The notes: generated from the sequence alone by a model not told the origin. Numbered from the stretch's first letter, positions 22,692 through 34,504 are shown. The stretch is DNA of 64,000 nt from Cylindrodendrum hubeiense (GCA_014621425.1 JAANBB010000172.1:1-64000); one strand, 5' to 3'. A program made the numbers and translations.

Positions 22692-24269
22692 ACTGATTCT
22701 GGTCAAGAGCTTGACAAGAGATATACTCTCGATCTGAGCTAATTTGAGGCGACTTCACTAACAGATCGGTCGGTATTCTAGGAGCAGTTAAGTGGAGATG
22801 ATATGTATCCCAAAATCTATACCTTATGGAACATTATATAAATAGATAGACAAATGCTATAAAGTATGTTGATATCGTCAGTCTAGTGGCAAACTATAAC
22901 CTGAGCTTTATCAAATGTAAATATAAGCTTAATATATAGACTATGGCCATGCCACGTTATACAGTATTTTTCTTTCTCCCATGCTTTCTTCCTCCCCGCC
23001 CGCTACCCCCGGCACATTCTCTTACTTTTATTCACTTTGAATATATACTCAGTATTTAGTATATCCGGTAGTCAAAGGATTATTAGGATGGTGTATATTT
23101 ATTTTATAGAGTATAAGACTTTAATATCTAGCTGGGGTTAATATAAGTATAATTGTGTAATATCTTCTTTTTACTTAATTGATTAGACCCTATGACATAT
23201 GATTATATCTATAACTAAGAGAATCTACTTATCCTTTAATATTAAAAATACAGAGAACGTATTATTAATCTACTATAAGAAACAATATTTATTATTATAT
23301 TCATGTTATAAAAACATAATGAGTTAATTATTTAATTTATAATATTATTTTATATTATCTTGTTAATTGTAAAGTACCATATTATGCGATAGACGTGATA
23401 GATTCCGGGGAACAAAACAAGCACCCCAAATTGAGGCGATTGGCACCTGCTACCTAGTGAAAGGTGGGAAACGAGGTGTAAAGCATTACCTTTGTGAAAA
23501 AGATAAATGTTGCTCCTCATATTTCTTGACATTGGAGGATGATACGAGACATAAGGCCCCCAGTTGATCAACAGGGATGAAGTCTGGATGAAGTCTAGAT
23601 GAAGATGCTGTCCACATCCCAAGTGCGTTGAATGCCTGGGATGCTATTCTGGGACCTTTGTAAGCTCAGGTTTGGTGGACGGTCTCTGCCGCTCAATATT
23701 GAGGGCCATTCCGAATGGGTGTTTTAGTTTTCGTCTGTCTGTGGCATGAGTGGTCCAGGGCTGATTGAATCTGACACTCTAAGGTTCTGTCAGTACTCGT
23801 CGTTATGGTTTGGTTTATTAGGGTGGGTTTAGTAAGACATGAAAAATTCATATCCCCTGGCACCAACCAATAAAATCGCTCAAAGAGACGATATGTATGA
23901 TGGAAGTTTGTAAGTTTTGCGTCTGGCCGAGAGTCAGAGCTCCCTGAGGATTCTTATGCGGGTTAGAGATGTTCTTACTTCAATCCCACGCGATGTTGAA
24001 ACTATCATCTCAAGCATGTATCTACAAGAAGCACTGATTGAGAAAGAGAATTTTTTAAAATAGGTGTTCATCGTAGCCTACAGCAGAGCCATTGGCGTTT
24101 TATCTCCTTTTACAACCCTCAAAGCTATCGAGACATTGGAGGCTAAATACGACTAGAACCAACATCTATAGAGCTCCAGATTTAAACAACACAAGACCTT
24201 GACAACAGATCATGTATTGCATCGAACGTCGACACCCATTCAAATTAATCAAAGGTTTTCCGTGGGCTT
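22692..24269. other. Long spacer, strongly AT-rich in the middle
   Basis: About 1.6 kb without a supported gene. From about 23080 to 23380 the DNA is dominated by TA-rich words, as in RIP-mutated fungal repeats, but no transposon protein can be read. The right part (23600-24250) has average composition and no recognisable frame. Confidence 0.5.
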
Positions 24270-26077
24270 CTAAAAATCCGAATTGGAAGGCCAAATGCCC
24301 GATTTACCTGGCGAGAGAATACCGTGCGGGTCTGTCGCATCTTTGATCAGAGTTGTGTATTTGCGCAGTGCGTGGCCGTTGAAATCCAATTGCGCCGCGA
24401 CGTCGTCCATAAAATCAAGATGAGTGCGATACTCTGTGTAGCCATGTTTGGCGGCCAAGTCAAACAGCTTGCGGAATGTCTGACGGACTTTGTGGGCTTG
24501 ACCGGGCAGGAAATTGATCAACGAGATGGCGTACACAAAACGCTCGGTAATGTGGATGTCGCCAAAGTTGTTGGCATCTTCCTCATCTAGGATAGTCTCG
24601 GCTTCCAAGTAGTAGCTGTTTAACTCCTTTGCTCCAGGAGGCAGGATGGGTGAGAAGGTGACGTGACCTCGTCCCGATCCATCTCCGAAAAATCGCCTGA
24701 GGGTCTTCATTGTGGGCACGCCCGATTGTGGAATCTCATGCTCAGGCATCACTGACGCTTTCAAGGCCTCGCCAGCGACTCCAGGCCACGAATTGAAAGT
24801 GATCTTTGCACCAGGAATTGTCGAGATAGCACGGTTGACAGATGCGAGCTGTGCTGGCACTACCTCAGTCGTCCCGAAGAGTGCGAAGAAGGCTAGCCAG
24901 TGGCCCCATCCCTGCTCAACTCGAATTTCTTCCTTCAGCTTCTTGGGTAGAGCCCGTGCTTGGAGCACGAAGGGCAGAACCCGTTTTAAGACCTTGGGGT
25001 CCTCGCTTCTCAAGCACTGGCGGTAGATGTCCGTGATAGACGGAGCATTGCCAATGATTCTTTGGCGATAGAGGTCTGAAAGAATAACCGTCAAGGGGCC
25101 AAGATCTTCTCGCTTATAGACGCTGACCTCACAGGTCGTGAAAGCTTCTGGTGCTGGGCATAGGTGCACACCAATTTTCGTAACCACACCTAGGTTGTAA
25201 GGTTAAAATTTGCGCATGGTTCACCGTCTCGTAGCCTTAGAGGGATGGCTCACCAAGGTTTGATTGGAAGAAAAGTCCATCAATGGATGGTCCAAAACCA
25301 CTAGGTGCAACATTAGTGTAATGAAATATCATGGGTTGTAATACGCAAGTCCGTACCCTTTGTGGAGGGGCCAGAGCTTGCTATCGCTCATCGCGCCCAT
25401 GCCAGATCTTATGATCTCTCCAGTAGGAGTGACTACCTCCAGGCCACACTGGTTTTGGGAATGTTCGCCATTTACACCGTGTCCATATCCACGGTCAAGG
25501 CTATTTCCTAAGACTGAGCCCCAGCCTATTCCCGGAGCCGACATCCATAGCTTGAGACCACGTTCTTGAATCGCATCGTACAGTTCAAGGAATGACACGC
25601 CGGGTTCAAGGATTGCATACGCATACTTCTCGCTGAGCTCGATGATTTTGCTCATCCGATGCAGGTCTAGAATGATACTGCCATCAACAAGAGGCGAAGA
25701 CCCACAGTAACTATGAGGTTGAAACTCTGTTAACTCGGATTATCTTTGCAGAAGATAGAACCCCACGAAGAAGTGACAACTCACCCAAGGTTCTTGCCCC
25801 TCGATAAAGTCCAGAGGGGAATCCTGAATTGATTGGCAGCCTTCAGCACGGCTGAGACTTGCTGTGGGCTGTTTGGCCTGACGGCACCGTTTGCGGTTCG
25901 CACGTGGCCTGTAGCAAAGGGGTCGATGTAGGCATGATCGCCATTCAAACCCTCCAAGGCGCCAGTCGTATTGTCTCTCGACACGTTTGCCTTTCCAAGA
26001 ATACCCTCAACATGCTCAAAGAAATTATGCAGAGTAGCTTCTGTTACGCCTCGGGGCAAGACACGTTTCGAGGCCAT
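24270..26077 (-). CDS. Vanillyl-alcohol-oxidase-family FAD enzyme
   Basis: Exons 26077-25785, 25710-25357, 25300-25254 and 25189-24270 give 537 residues, near the 560 of fungal vanillyl-alcohol oxidase. The start ATG encodes MASKRVLPRGVTE. FAD-binding segments are present: NGAVRPNSPQQVSAVL, LWTLSRGKNLGY, GSIILDLHRM, EPGVSFLELY, GWGSVLGNSLDRG and GFGPSIDGLFFQSNLG. The C-terminal EYRTHLDFMDD matches the Tyr-Arg pair that binds the phenolate in the family. Two features differ from the classic enzyme as I remember it: the His carrying covalent FAD is replaced within ITERFVYAISLINF, and the PDLGGGS segment with the catalytic Asp reads PGIGWGS. FAD is therefore probably non-covalent and chemistry may differ. 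Substrates should be para-substituted phenols. Three regulatory palindromes lie 260-490 nt upstream. Confidence 0.88.
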
Positions 26078-26336
26078 GGTTAATCTGCCAAAAGGTGCGT
26101 CCAAATCAAGCGAGTCTAGATCGTTGGGTTGGAGTAGTCGCGGTGAACCTTTGGAGTCCAACTTTATGATCGTTAGAATCAGTCCATTGCCATATATCAT
26201 TTTATAGCATCGGAAACTGCCCAAGTGGTCGCTTGTTTCACTCCGCCTTACTGGCAATGTAGGGATTGGGATGCCAATACGGAACCCCTGACCCCAGGAG
26301 CTAGTCATAGGCTAGTGGCATGACACTGCCGAATCG

Positions 26337-26347
26337 TCGGGGCCCGT
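26337..26347. promoter_or_regulatory. CGGGNCCCG site upstream of the VAO-family gene
   Basis: The site reads TCGGGGCCCGT, core 26338-26346, 260 nt upstream of the VAO-family ATG. A second half-site (TCGGGG) follows directly. Confidence 0.65.
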
Positions 26348-26516
26348 CGGGGCAGAGGATGGCTGAGGCAACCCTCGGGGAGCCATGTATCGCGACTCCT
26401 CGCCACCGGCATTCCGGCTACACCCATATGCCCTCGGAGGCCGTTTACGATTTTCTGTCTCGTTGATGAGATATCTTCACTCTACAGCCAGCACCGAGAC
26501 ATGGGTGCTCCGCACT

Positions 26517-26566
26517 GCGGGCCCCGACGGTGAGATCTGAAGCTTATGTGGAACTGCGGGACCCGA
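26517..26566. promoter_or_regulatory. Two CGGGNCCCG sites between divergent genes
   Basis: GCGGGCCCCGA and GCGGGACCCGA have cores at 26518-26526 and 26557-26565, 39 nt apart. They lie between the VAO-family gene (-) and the esterase gene (+) and could serve either. Confidence 0.68.
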
Positions 26567-27241
26567 GGCGGTAGGTCACCCGACGGAGCTCGGAGCCAGT
26601 TTGCCATAGCTTCTCATCCTCCTGGGGTTGCCTTTCTTGAAGTGCCATTATACCCATTTTAATCTCTTGAGAATGGTAGTATCTTTTCGACTGCCATTCG
26701 AGTCGAAGCAAGCAGGTAACCAGCTCTCGAGGCAGACGAATGGCTTACTAGCGTTGCCAATCGAAGGAATATTAAACTCTCTTCCTTGTTCATTATTTAT
26801 ACTGCAAACATAAAATAAGGATCAATTGCTACTATTGAGCCTCCATTCCGATATCGAGCTGTATTGTAAGTTGACTGGCGTTTCTTGGCCAATCTAAAAC
26901 CTGATCTCCAGAGGGAGATTCTAGTTAGGCTTTCATCATCTCCGACGCTCCATCATCATTGTTGAGCACGAAATCTGTAGCTCAAGCTACTCGATCCAAA
27001 ACCCCCCATAATAATAAAGGGAATTCCCACTATCATTCCTCTTTCTCTATTGCGCTTCCTCACCTAGCAATAACAAGCTCATCCAATGCATCCAAACCGT
27101 CTAGGCCTTTGACTATCTAGGTTAGGGTGAATTTGATGCAATTATCAACGCTTAAGAGACAGATGGCGTTCCAATGGCCCGAGTTCTGGTCGGTGACGAT
27201 ATAAACCGATCGAGCCCACAGGTCGCGTCCGGTTCTGCCAT

Positions 27242-27284
27242 TCGGGCCCCGATGACAACAGGCCCCCATAACAACGGGTCCCGA
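27242..27284. promoter_or_regulatory. Two CGGGNCCCG sites upstream of the esterase
   Basis: TCGGGCCCCGA and ACGGGTCCCGA have cores at 27243-27251 and 27275-27283, 32 nt apart. They lie about 210-250 nt before the esterase ATG, the same spacing seen at the other cluster promoters. Confidence 0.7.
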
Positions 27285-27493
27285 AGGCAAAACGTGTTGT
27301 AATAAGCAGAGCCTCTTATGTTCGCATCAAAGGTAGTTGTTAGACCCACAAGGCGCCAATTTCAAAAGTTCGATAGTATTCAGTTATGGTCATTAATACA
27401 GACCTTTGATCTGAGGTTTGCTTAAAGGGAAGCTGTATGTAGCTCCGTATCCCTAGAGATCACCTCATTTCTATTCAGGAGTTCCAATTGGCT

Positions 27494-28636
27494 ATGGCAA
27501 AAGGAATGACACATCATGAATTTGTTTTCAAACATGACTATCGAGGTCAACCGATTAAAGCGGATGTTTACTTTTCTCAAGGAGCCCAAGAGGCCACTTC
27601 CAGACCGGCCGGTGTGTCCTCCATATCGCAGAGACAAAATCCCATCCTCCATAATTTTATGTCTGTAGCTTATAACCAATGCTGATGAAACTGGGGTTAG
27701 CAATAATGTTCCATGGCGGTGGCTTCGTCATTGGGGCCAAGGAAAAGATCCCACAACAACATATAAAAATGCTTCTCGAACTTGGGTTCATCGTTGTGGT
27801 ACCAAACTATCGCCTAGCACCTACAATTTCGATGTACGAAGGGCCCGTTCAGGACTCAAAAGATGCATATACTTGGTGCCAGACCGATTTGTCAAAACTC
27901 CTCCCAATCGGATTGTCAGTTGACTCGCAGCGAATGGTTGCTGTCGGTTACTCTGCCGGTGCGACGCTTGCTTTACTATTGGTATGTTCAATATTGAAGC
28001 GGACATGTTCTTACCAATAAGGAATGACTTGAGTTCGTACTGTCACTATCAGAAAGGTACTAAGCAACTTTGATCATGTTCTAGGCTTCTATGCAGACAA
28101 AACCTCGTGCCATCCTGGACTTCTATGGCGCTCTTAACTTTTCCGACAAATTCTGGCATTCCCCCTTACCAAGTCCAGCAGCCCTTCCACCATTTCCTCC
28201 TGGACTTTTAGCCAAAGTGTTTGAGGAGGAGGATCCAAGCTCTGTTCCTTCGTCGTTAGAACGGCCACCGCTAGGTTCTAATGCAACACCAACGCTAGAC
28301 CTCTCCAGACCCCGCAATGCATGGCTTTTTAATGCTATGAAGGAAGGCCACCATCTTCGTAGCGTGGTGGGTGACGGGGATTATGCTAGAGTTGACCCCA
28401 TATCAGTCTTCTCTGAAGAGTTCCCACCGACAGTTTTTATCCATGGAAACCAGGATACATTGGTAGAGTTCCGATTTAGCAAAAACGCGTATGAGACTTT
28501 GCAGAAGCTCGGAGTGGAGACCCAACTTTTAGAAATCGAGGGCAAAGATCATGGCTTTGACGAGGGGATCGAGGAGGGTATGGAAGATTGGGATAAGATC
28601 CAAACGGGGCTGGAGCTTCTTGCAAATCATGTCTGA
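27494..28636 (+). CDS. HSL-type alpha/beta-hydrolase (esterase)
   Basis: Exons 27494-27611, 27701-27981 and 28085-28636 give 316 residues, a usual length for the hormone-sensitive-lipase-like family (alpha/beta-hydrolase fold 3). The oxyanion-hole motif HGGGFVIG spans the exon 1/2 joint. The nucleophile elbow is GYSAG, the acid is in GNQDTLVEF, and the His is in GKDHGFDEG. There is no signal peptide, so it is probably cytosolic. It would hydrolyse a small ester or lactone. In this setting a product of the Baeyer-Villiger-type monooxygenase nearby is one candidate. Two regulatory palindromes lie in its promoter. No lesion is seen. Confidence 0.9.
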
Positions 28637-29024
28637 GAATATGCGATAACATGTTCACCTGTTTAATTGGGCTCTACGTTTATACCTGTCTCTCTTCTCA
28701 CTATTCTGTGCATTGTTGGATGGCCAGGCGTACTTCTAATTACCTCCCGGCTGTTGATTAGGAGTGGGACTGCTTCGCTAGGGTGCGCGTCAGAGGGCGA
28801 AGTATCAGCCGCCATGGTTGGCTCAATATGTGGAACAGGTTAAAATCTTATTGCGAGTTACTACTAGCAATATTCGCCTTCGAAGATGAGCTTGACTCGA
28901 GTTTTATCCTTCCCAAGTGGAGTAATAACACTGGCAGTATTCAGATGCATGGGTATGTTGTCTCGATCGCCGTCATTCGGGGACCGGAAGCGGTCAAATG
29001 TGTTAGTGACGGCCGGGCCCCGAT
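28637..29024. other. Interval before the second-exon-rich NTF2-like gene
   Basis: No convincing N-terminal exon for the following NTF2-like gene was found, although a possible donor (GGGTATGTTG) lies near 28952. The cluster palindrome at 29013-29023 falls at its right end. Confidence 0.35.
29013..29023. promoter_or_regulatory. CGGGNCCCG site at the NTF2-like gene
   Basis: CCGGGCCCCGA, core 29014-29022, ends two bases before the first ATG of the NTF2-like frame. Elsewhere in the cluster these sites are 140-490 nt from the start, so the gene start here may be misplaced or the 5' end rearranged. An imperfect relative (TCGGGGACCGG) lies at about 28977. Confidence 0.6.
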
Positions 29025-29512
29025 ATGGTGGTCACAAACTTACCGATTTATCCACTCCTCATACAAGGGCGCCAGGCAGCGCACGACTTTTTCCAAGAAC
29101 AGCGAAAAAGTATCGGTCAAGAGATAGCCATTCAGCAATTGATTGTCGATGAAACTGGAATTGCAGTTCGCTGCCAGGTGCAATTCACTGCTCATGTCGA
29201 TTTAACCCAGGTATATAGAGAGAGACAGAAATAGGCCATCGCATTTTCTTCGTGGACTAACGTAATTATCAGGGCTATTTCAGAATGCCTCCCGTGAAGA
29301 AAGGTCAAGGATACAACTTGGCGTATGCGATTTTTGAAGTATCAATCAAGATGGGAAATTATCTGAGATTTGTGCATTCAGGCAGGGACTACCTACCGTC
29401 CGGGAAGCATAAAGACCGAATGAGCTGTCACAATAGAGCCCAAATATCCCCCTATTTAGCTGTTACCAAAACCATGGCCTCGTCGGAAATTGAGCATATA
29501 AATTGGAAGTAA
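29025..29512 (+). CDS. NTF2/SnoaL-like protein, possibly 5'-truncated
   Basis: Two segments, 29025-29210 and about 29273-29512, join across an intron with a GTATAT donor, a CTAAC branch site and a TTATCAG acceptor. The product has about 140 residues: LPIYPLLIQGRQAAHDFF, GIAVRCQVQFTAHVDLTQ, then GYFRMPPVKKGQGYNLAY. The FTAHVDLT strand and the following loop correspond to FTARTAEF and its surroundings in the NTF2-like protein at 37809-38352, so the two are probably related. The N-terminal helices seen in that relative are not recognisable here, and an in-frame TGA precedes the ATG. Either the first exon is unrecognised or the gene is truncated. The family includes isomerases, dehydratases and binding proteins. 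Confidence 0.55.
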
Positions 29513-29719
29513 AGCATCTTTCCAGTGTCAGTCCTAGTATCCCATTTTTTGCAAACATGAAACGGCCCGAACCCAGGATAATTTATTGAGCCACATAGTT
29601 AAGTGTGGCAACCAAAGTGGGCGGTCATGTCGGCCAAAGACTATATTTGACTGATTTTCCATATGAAACCACCAGTATGAATGGCTTTGTTGGACACGGC
29701 GGGATAAAATTGATGATAT

Positions 29720-32112
29720 TTATAGATGAGCCGCATCTAAAGTTGAGTTATCCAGCCATTGAAAGTCGGCCACCTGAAACATATCCAGCAAGGCTTGGCC
29801 AGGCTGTATATCGTCAAAGTGGGACCACGCGCCGTCATGGTCCTTGCTGCTGCATTGTATTATTAGATTTGATTACAGTAAATTGCATAGATGATTAACA
29901 TACCCGCTAGCATCCTTTAATTTCGTAGACAGCGCCTCGATTGATTGTCTCCCGAATTTGCCAATGCCAATGTGATCTGCTAGTGAGAGAAGGGGTATAT
30001 ACTGATCTAGCTCGATGATGACCTCAGGAGACTGATTCTTAAGACATCGAAGAAAGAGGATTATGCCGTTGGTGAGAATGTGGAATGCATCAAAAAAGCT
30101 CATTTGACTGATGAGGTTCTGCTTCACCAGATCTTTCAGTATGATGATAGCCTCGCGGTTGGCCTCTTCGCAAATTTCAACCCTTCGTGCAAAGTTATCA
30201 TCAACAAAACGCATGTTGATGGTCGATTGTAGAAGATAGGGCTGTGTGACAAGTAGTAGAATGTAGTAGTGGCGCAAAGCAAGGAACGCAATTGCCCGTA
30301 TATACGATGGTGCCGTGGGACATCCTGGTTTGAGGTAAAGAGGCAAAGCATTCCACCACTGCCGAAGCCTGTGCATCAGTTTCTCGGCCAGGATGTCAAA
30401 TTCTGGCCCACTACATGGACGCAAGTATAGGTCTCGGACGATTTCGCTATGTAGTAGCGCTAGCTCTGCCGAGGCCTTTGCATATCCTGGTGGAGTGAAG
30501 ACATTTTGATCGAATTCCTAGCCCAAAGTCAGCAACTGAGACTTGGTAAAAATAATAGATAAGGAGATTACTAAATCCTTGGGGACTGAAGTGTAGACCA
30601 ACTCTTTATCCACACTCTGTGGTCTACCCAGTGTGGAACAAAGCATTGTATCGAGTTCAAAAAGAGACCACCAAAGCCTCTTTCTGTTTTCAACAGTAAG
30701 ACTAGAGTCGATTTCCCACACCGACTCGTGCAAATGTAAGCCGAGTGATTGAGCTATACGGATTGCGTTTCCGAGTGAAATCCAGGCCACGTTTCTCTGC
30801 CCTTTTACTATGTACCCAAAGACCTACAGAAAGCTGAGATTAGCCCATAGTTCCCCACAGCGGAAAACCTTGCATTACCATTATCATAATAGCTTGGACG
30901 CTTTCCAGGCTTGCTTCTTCCACTGAGGCATTGCAATATCGAGTAGCATCGGCAAATAGCCGTGGATCAGAGGTGCCAAGAAATGCGATTCCATATATGG
31001 TGGCAAGTAATGCATTCGATGCCGTAGCACCTGTGGCATACAAGTCTTGGAGTTGAGCCCGAAAACCTGCATAATTTAGGACATAGATGGTACTATTCAT
31101 CTCGGAAAAGAACTTCTGTGCTGCTTCAGTAACTAGGGACAGCGATGGCAGATCAGCAGGTGTGATGGATGGATTGCACTGCCCATCCAAAGGATATTCA
31201 TCAATGGAGGGTTGGGTATCGAAGAGTCGGCTATGCGTCGATGATTGTATCGAAGAATGGATCATGGAGAAGAATGTTGTGTAGCTCGATTTGTTGTAGT
31301 ATCCTATGTGTGATGAGTTGTAACCTTTGAGGGATCAGAAAACACGCATACATACGTGGAACCTGTGTCGCATCCCGCAGCATAAGATTCCCACAGTCAG
31401 CAACCGAGTTAGGAGTTAACGTTTGTGGCGGGGATAATAGAGCATCCCGACCGCCGGCATAGGGCGCTTGATCCGAAGTGTTGCTATCAGAGGGGATGTC
31501 CATGCAAGCATCGTCACCTTGCAGGGGATGGCCGCCAACAACAAACGCATCTGCGCTTCCTTCCAATGCGACAGATGGTCCTTGGGGACAGTCTTTAGGC
31601 GAAGCAAGCGGGTGAGAATTATCAGGTTGCGAGTAGCCTGGAGAATGCTGCGACGTGTCCGCCACGGGAGGTCCGGCAGGGGCGGCTGCTGGATCCTCGG
31701 ATCTTGGAGAGGCCTCTCGGATGTTCGGAGCCAGTGGGTCTCCTTCGACGTTGGTTAAAGGCGGCGTGGCTTGGTTTTCAAGCTGAAGGACTGCATTTCG
31801 AAGCTCGTCCTTTTCAAGAGACACATCCGGGAGAAAATGGTGAACAATAGTTGACATCAACTCGAATTGTTCTTTTGTGGTTTGGTAATACGGTCTCGAT
31901 AACCTCTTCCGGGTCGCGACACATTGTGCCCCTGTGTGCAGACATCTCTGGCAGGCTGATTGGTCTCGTCGGATACACTTGAGTTTAGGCGTCATTAGTG
32001 ACAAGAGATTTTTTTTATGCAAAAACCATGAGGATACCTTGAGTTTTCTTGTCCGGCAGTTGTCACAGCTCGCTGCAGATCGTGCGCTGGATGATAGCGA
32101 TGCCATGGTCAT
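29720..32112 (-). CDS. Zn2Cys6 transcription factor, candidate cluster regulator
   Basis: Six exons (32112-32038, 31977-31352, 31230-30879, 30823-30572, 30517-29904, 29849-29720) total 682 residues in frame. The zinc cluster CDNCRTRKLKC / CQRCLHTGAQC is completed by splicing out intron 1. A Pro/Ser-rich linker follows. Then comes the fungal_trans middle-homology region with GNAIRIAQSLGLHLHE, ENRKRLWWSLFELDTML and LRHYYILLLV. The last exon (ending FQWLDNSTLDAAHL) was recovered past a GTATGT donor. Such factors usually bind paired CGG triplets. The repeated CGG-N3-CCG palindromes in nearby promoters are fitting targets, but the link is inferred. No strict palindrome lies in its own promoter; a looser ACGGCCCCGGT occurs at 32537. 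Confidence 0.9.
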
Positions 32113-32693
32113 TTGGGGGAGGCTGAGTAGACTATTTTGTCCAGGGAACACGGCTTAGCCCCTTTTATGGGCGTTTGTCCGAAGTTGCCCGATCTGGTTA
32201 AGGCTGCTTCACCCCGGTTGAGCGGAGAAGCGGGGCAGGAGGAAACAGGTCGGAAACTTACATCGGCATTTAGTGACGCGGCAATGCGGAGGCAGATGCT
32301 TGGAGGGCCGTCTGTTAATATATCATTCATTATCACTGGAGGGAGATAGGTCCTGTAGAGACCTCGAGGTTATATACTAGCAGCTTATCCGTACATTCTA
32401 GATGGATGAATGTTGCCATGGACACGGATGATGGATGGACATTGCATTCAAGAGCCACCTACCCTACAGTTCCCCAAATCGGTGACGTCAGCGGTCAAGT
32501 AACTGACTAAGCGGCTTTAAGAAACCCGGTCCTCATACGGCCCCGGTGCAGGTATGAGGACCCTAGGACCCTAACACAATGGTTTGCTTGTTGCGAGCCG
32601 ATTAGTCACCCAGCCCCTGGAGTATTGGAGCATTTGCATTTCAAATATTCAAAGCGCTAACTTAGTGCTCAGCCATCTGTCCTGTAATTGCTG
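32113..32693. other. Promoter region of the Zn2Cys6 gene
   Basis: No gene is seen. This interval lies upstream of the regulator and downstream of the carotenoid-oxygenase gene. It contains a CGG-rich patch at 32525-32550 that resembles, but does not match, the cluster palindrome. Confidence 0.45.
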
Positions 32694-34328
32694 CTAATTG
32701 CTGTGTCCGTTGCTCAGCTGCCAGGGCAAAGGCTTTTGCGCTGGAAGAGCCGGCTTGATTTTGCCACTCTCTCGGGCTTTCTTGAACATGTCAATCTCCC
32801 GCTGATCCACCCAGTTTCCATGAAATCCGAGCTTGAACTTGAGGGGCAATTTGATGATAGCGACGGGCCCCGCATTGAGTTTCTGGGCGTCGAATATACC
32901 AATGTCATTTCTCAGCTCGTCCAACCTGTTCATCAATGCCATGAGATATCCATGACCCTCGGGCGCATCGTCTGATTCCGGGATGAAGACGGGTTCTTGG
33001 AACGTCGTGCATGGCCCATCGAAGTATTCGTCCAACTCGCCCGTCTCCCAGTTGTAGTGTGTCAGTACGTTGAAGAGGCCGCCAGCCGGGGATCCACACC
33101 TGGCCACATCGTATGGCCTGGTTGGATCGACCTGAAGCGTCCACAACTGGCTGTACTTCTTTCCATTGTAGCGCTCGTCAATCCGCGAGAACTCGGATGA
33201 GAAGGGACATTTCTGGGCGGGCTCGACCCACTCGCCAGACCGCAGCGTCTTGGGGTCGAATATCCATCTCGTCACCGGCGAGTAAATCTTGTTGCGATGG
33301 GCGACCTTTCCGGGTTCCGCATCTTCAGGTGGGAAGAAGAAGAATACATTTCCATTCGCCACACCGGCGTCAAAAATGATTTTTCCGTCTTCCTCGTACG
33401 CCCCAGCTACGTGGCCATGGAATGCTGTCGTCGACCGTACCCAGATGGCGTCCTCTCGCTTGCCACCATGCCGGGGAAAAATGCCATACATCTGATCTTC
33501 ATTTGGGTCCCATGCCCAGTGGTTGCCACCCTTTTGAATCCGGTCCAGGCTGGCTTTGAGCGGCGACATTGCCAGCACCACATAGTTTTCCGTTATTCCA
33601 CAGTCATGAATGAGCCCGCAGTACGGTGCCGTGTACCATGCCTCCTCACGCTTCACACCATCTGGTCCGATGGTATAAATCACAACTTCCTTAGATGCGT
33701 CATTTCCATCTCCACCTGCTTCATACCCAAAACAGATCAGTTCTCCTGTCGTTGCATCCACCTTGGGGTGGGCAGTGAAGGTAGGGGACAACACTTGGCC
33801 GTCAAAGTCGTACCGGCCTATGGTTGCCAAAGTATCTGGGTCAAGGGCAAATGGTGGGCCATCCTCCTTCAGTGCGAGGAGAACGCCCCTCCAAAAGAAG
33901 ACATTCGTGTTTGCTGCTGTTCGGATCAAGCCCTTGACAGTAGGATGGTCGGTGTAAGGGTTTCGATATTTGCCAAAGAGATTCTTGCGGGCGTCTTTTT
34001 CAACCTTGTAGCGATCCGTCTCGACGTAGCGCTGTTTCCAATCCACGCATCCATCAGAAATGCGGAACGCACCAACAATGCCGTCTCCATTGAAGTGGAT
34101 GTCACTTTCAAACTTGGGTGCGTATTTGTGGTCAGACTGGATGCGATAGAATGTGCCCTCAACCGCCTTGGGGATGGTACCTTCGACTTCAAGGTCTTCA
34201 ATATCGCCTTGAATTCTGGAGGGTCGATTGAAACCAGAAAACGGCTCCGTGTTTGGAAAGAGGCTCTGGTTGGTAGCTTTTATCCCATTGACATAAACTG
34301 GTTGCTGAGCAAGGATGCGAGAAGCCAT
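32694..34328 (-). CDS. Stilbene-cleaving-type carotenoid oxygenase
   Basis: An intact single exon of 544 residues. The family is a seven-bladed propeller with non-haem Fe(II) held by four His. Candidates are His187 (FTAHPKVD), His241 (GLIHDCGI), His304 or His306 (AFHGHVAGAYEEDG) and His503 (LGFHGNW). Tyr121 in GKYRNPYTD and Lys154 in LALKEDGPP sit 33 residues apart, like the Tyr and Lys that hold the 4-hydroxyl group in characterised lignostilbene/resveratrol dioxygenases. GGNHWAWD is another shared segment. The expected reaction is oxidative cleavage of the central C=C of a hydroxystilbene or related phenylpropanoid to two aldehydes. No transit or signal peptide is apparent. Two regulatory palindromes lie 177-257 nt upstream. 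True carotenoid cleavage is the main alternative. Confidence 0.9.
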   Translation of the reverse strand: MASRILAQQPVYVNGIKATNQSLFPNTEPFSGFNRPSRIQGDIEDLEVEGTIPKAVEGTFYRIQSDHKYAPKFESDIHFNGDGIVGAFRISDGCVDWKQRYVETDRYKVEKDARKNLFGKYRNPYTDHPTVKGLIRTAANTNVFFWRGVLLALKEDGPPFALDPDTLATIGRYDFDGQVLSPTFTAHPKVDATTGELICFGYEAGGDGNDASKEVVIYTIGPDGVKREEAWYTAPYCGLIHDCGITENYVVLAMSPLKASLDRIQKGGNHWAWDPNEDQMYGIFPRHGGKREDAIWVRSTTAFHGHVAGAYEEDGKIIFDAGVANGNVFFFFPPEDAEPGKVAHRNKIYSPVTRWIFDPKTLRSGEWVEPAQKCPFSSEFSRIDERYNGKKYSQLWTLQVDPTRPYDVARCGSPAGGLFNVLTHYNWETGELDEYFDGPCTTFQEPVFIPESDDAPEGHGYLMALMNRLDELRNDIGIFDAQKLNAGPVAIIKLPLKFKLGFHGNWVDQREIDMFKKARESGKIKPALPAQKPLPWQLSNGHSN

Positions 34329-34504
34329 GATGTAGTATCGCTACGTGCTGAGAAGAGAGTTGCTAGAGTACTAGAGTAGACTTATTCTTGGTTTGATTGA
34401 GAAGCAAAAAGGGAAATCAACATGCCAGTGCCTGCAACTAAATATCTTAGCATTGTAACTCTCAATATTCAATATGTCTACTGTCTTCTTGGCATGTTGC
34501 AAAC

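Noticed and set aside
31231..31351. Continuation of the Zn2Cys6 frame through LITHRILQQIELH to a stop
   Set aside because: Removing 31231-31351 as an intron links two regulator exons in frame, while reading through ends the protein early.
32537..32547. Cluster palindrome in the Zn2Cys6 promoter
   Set aside because: ACGGCCCCGGT has two CGG triplets in the same direction and does not match the inverted form.
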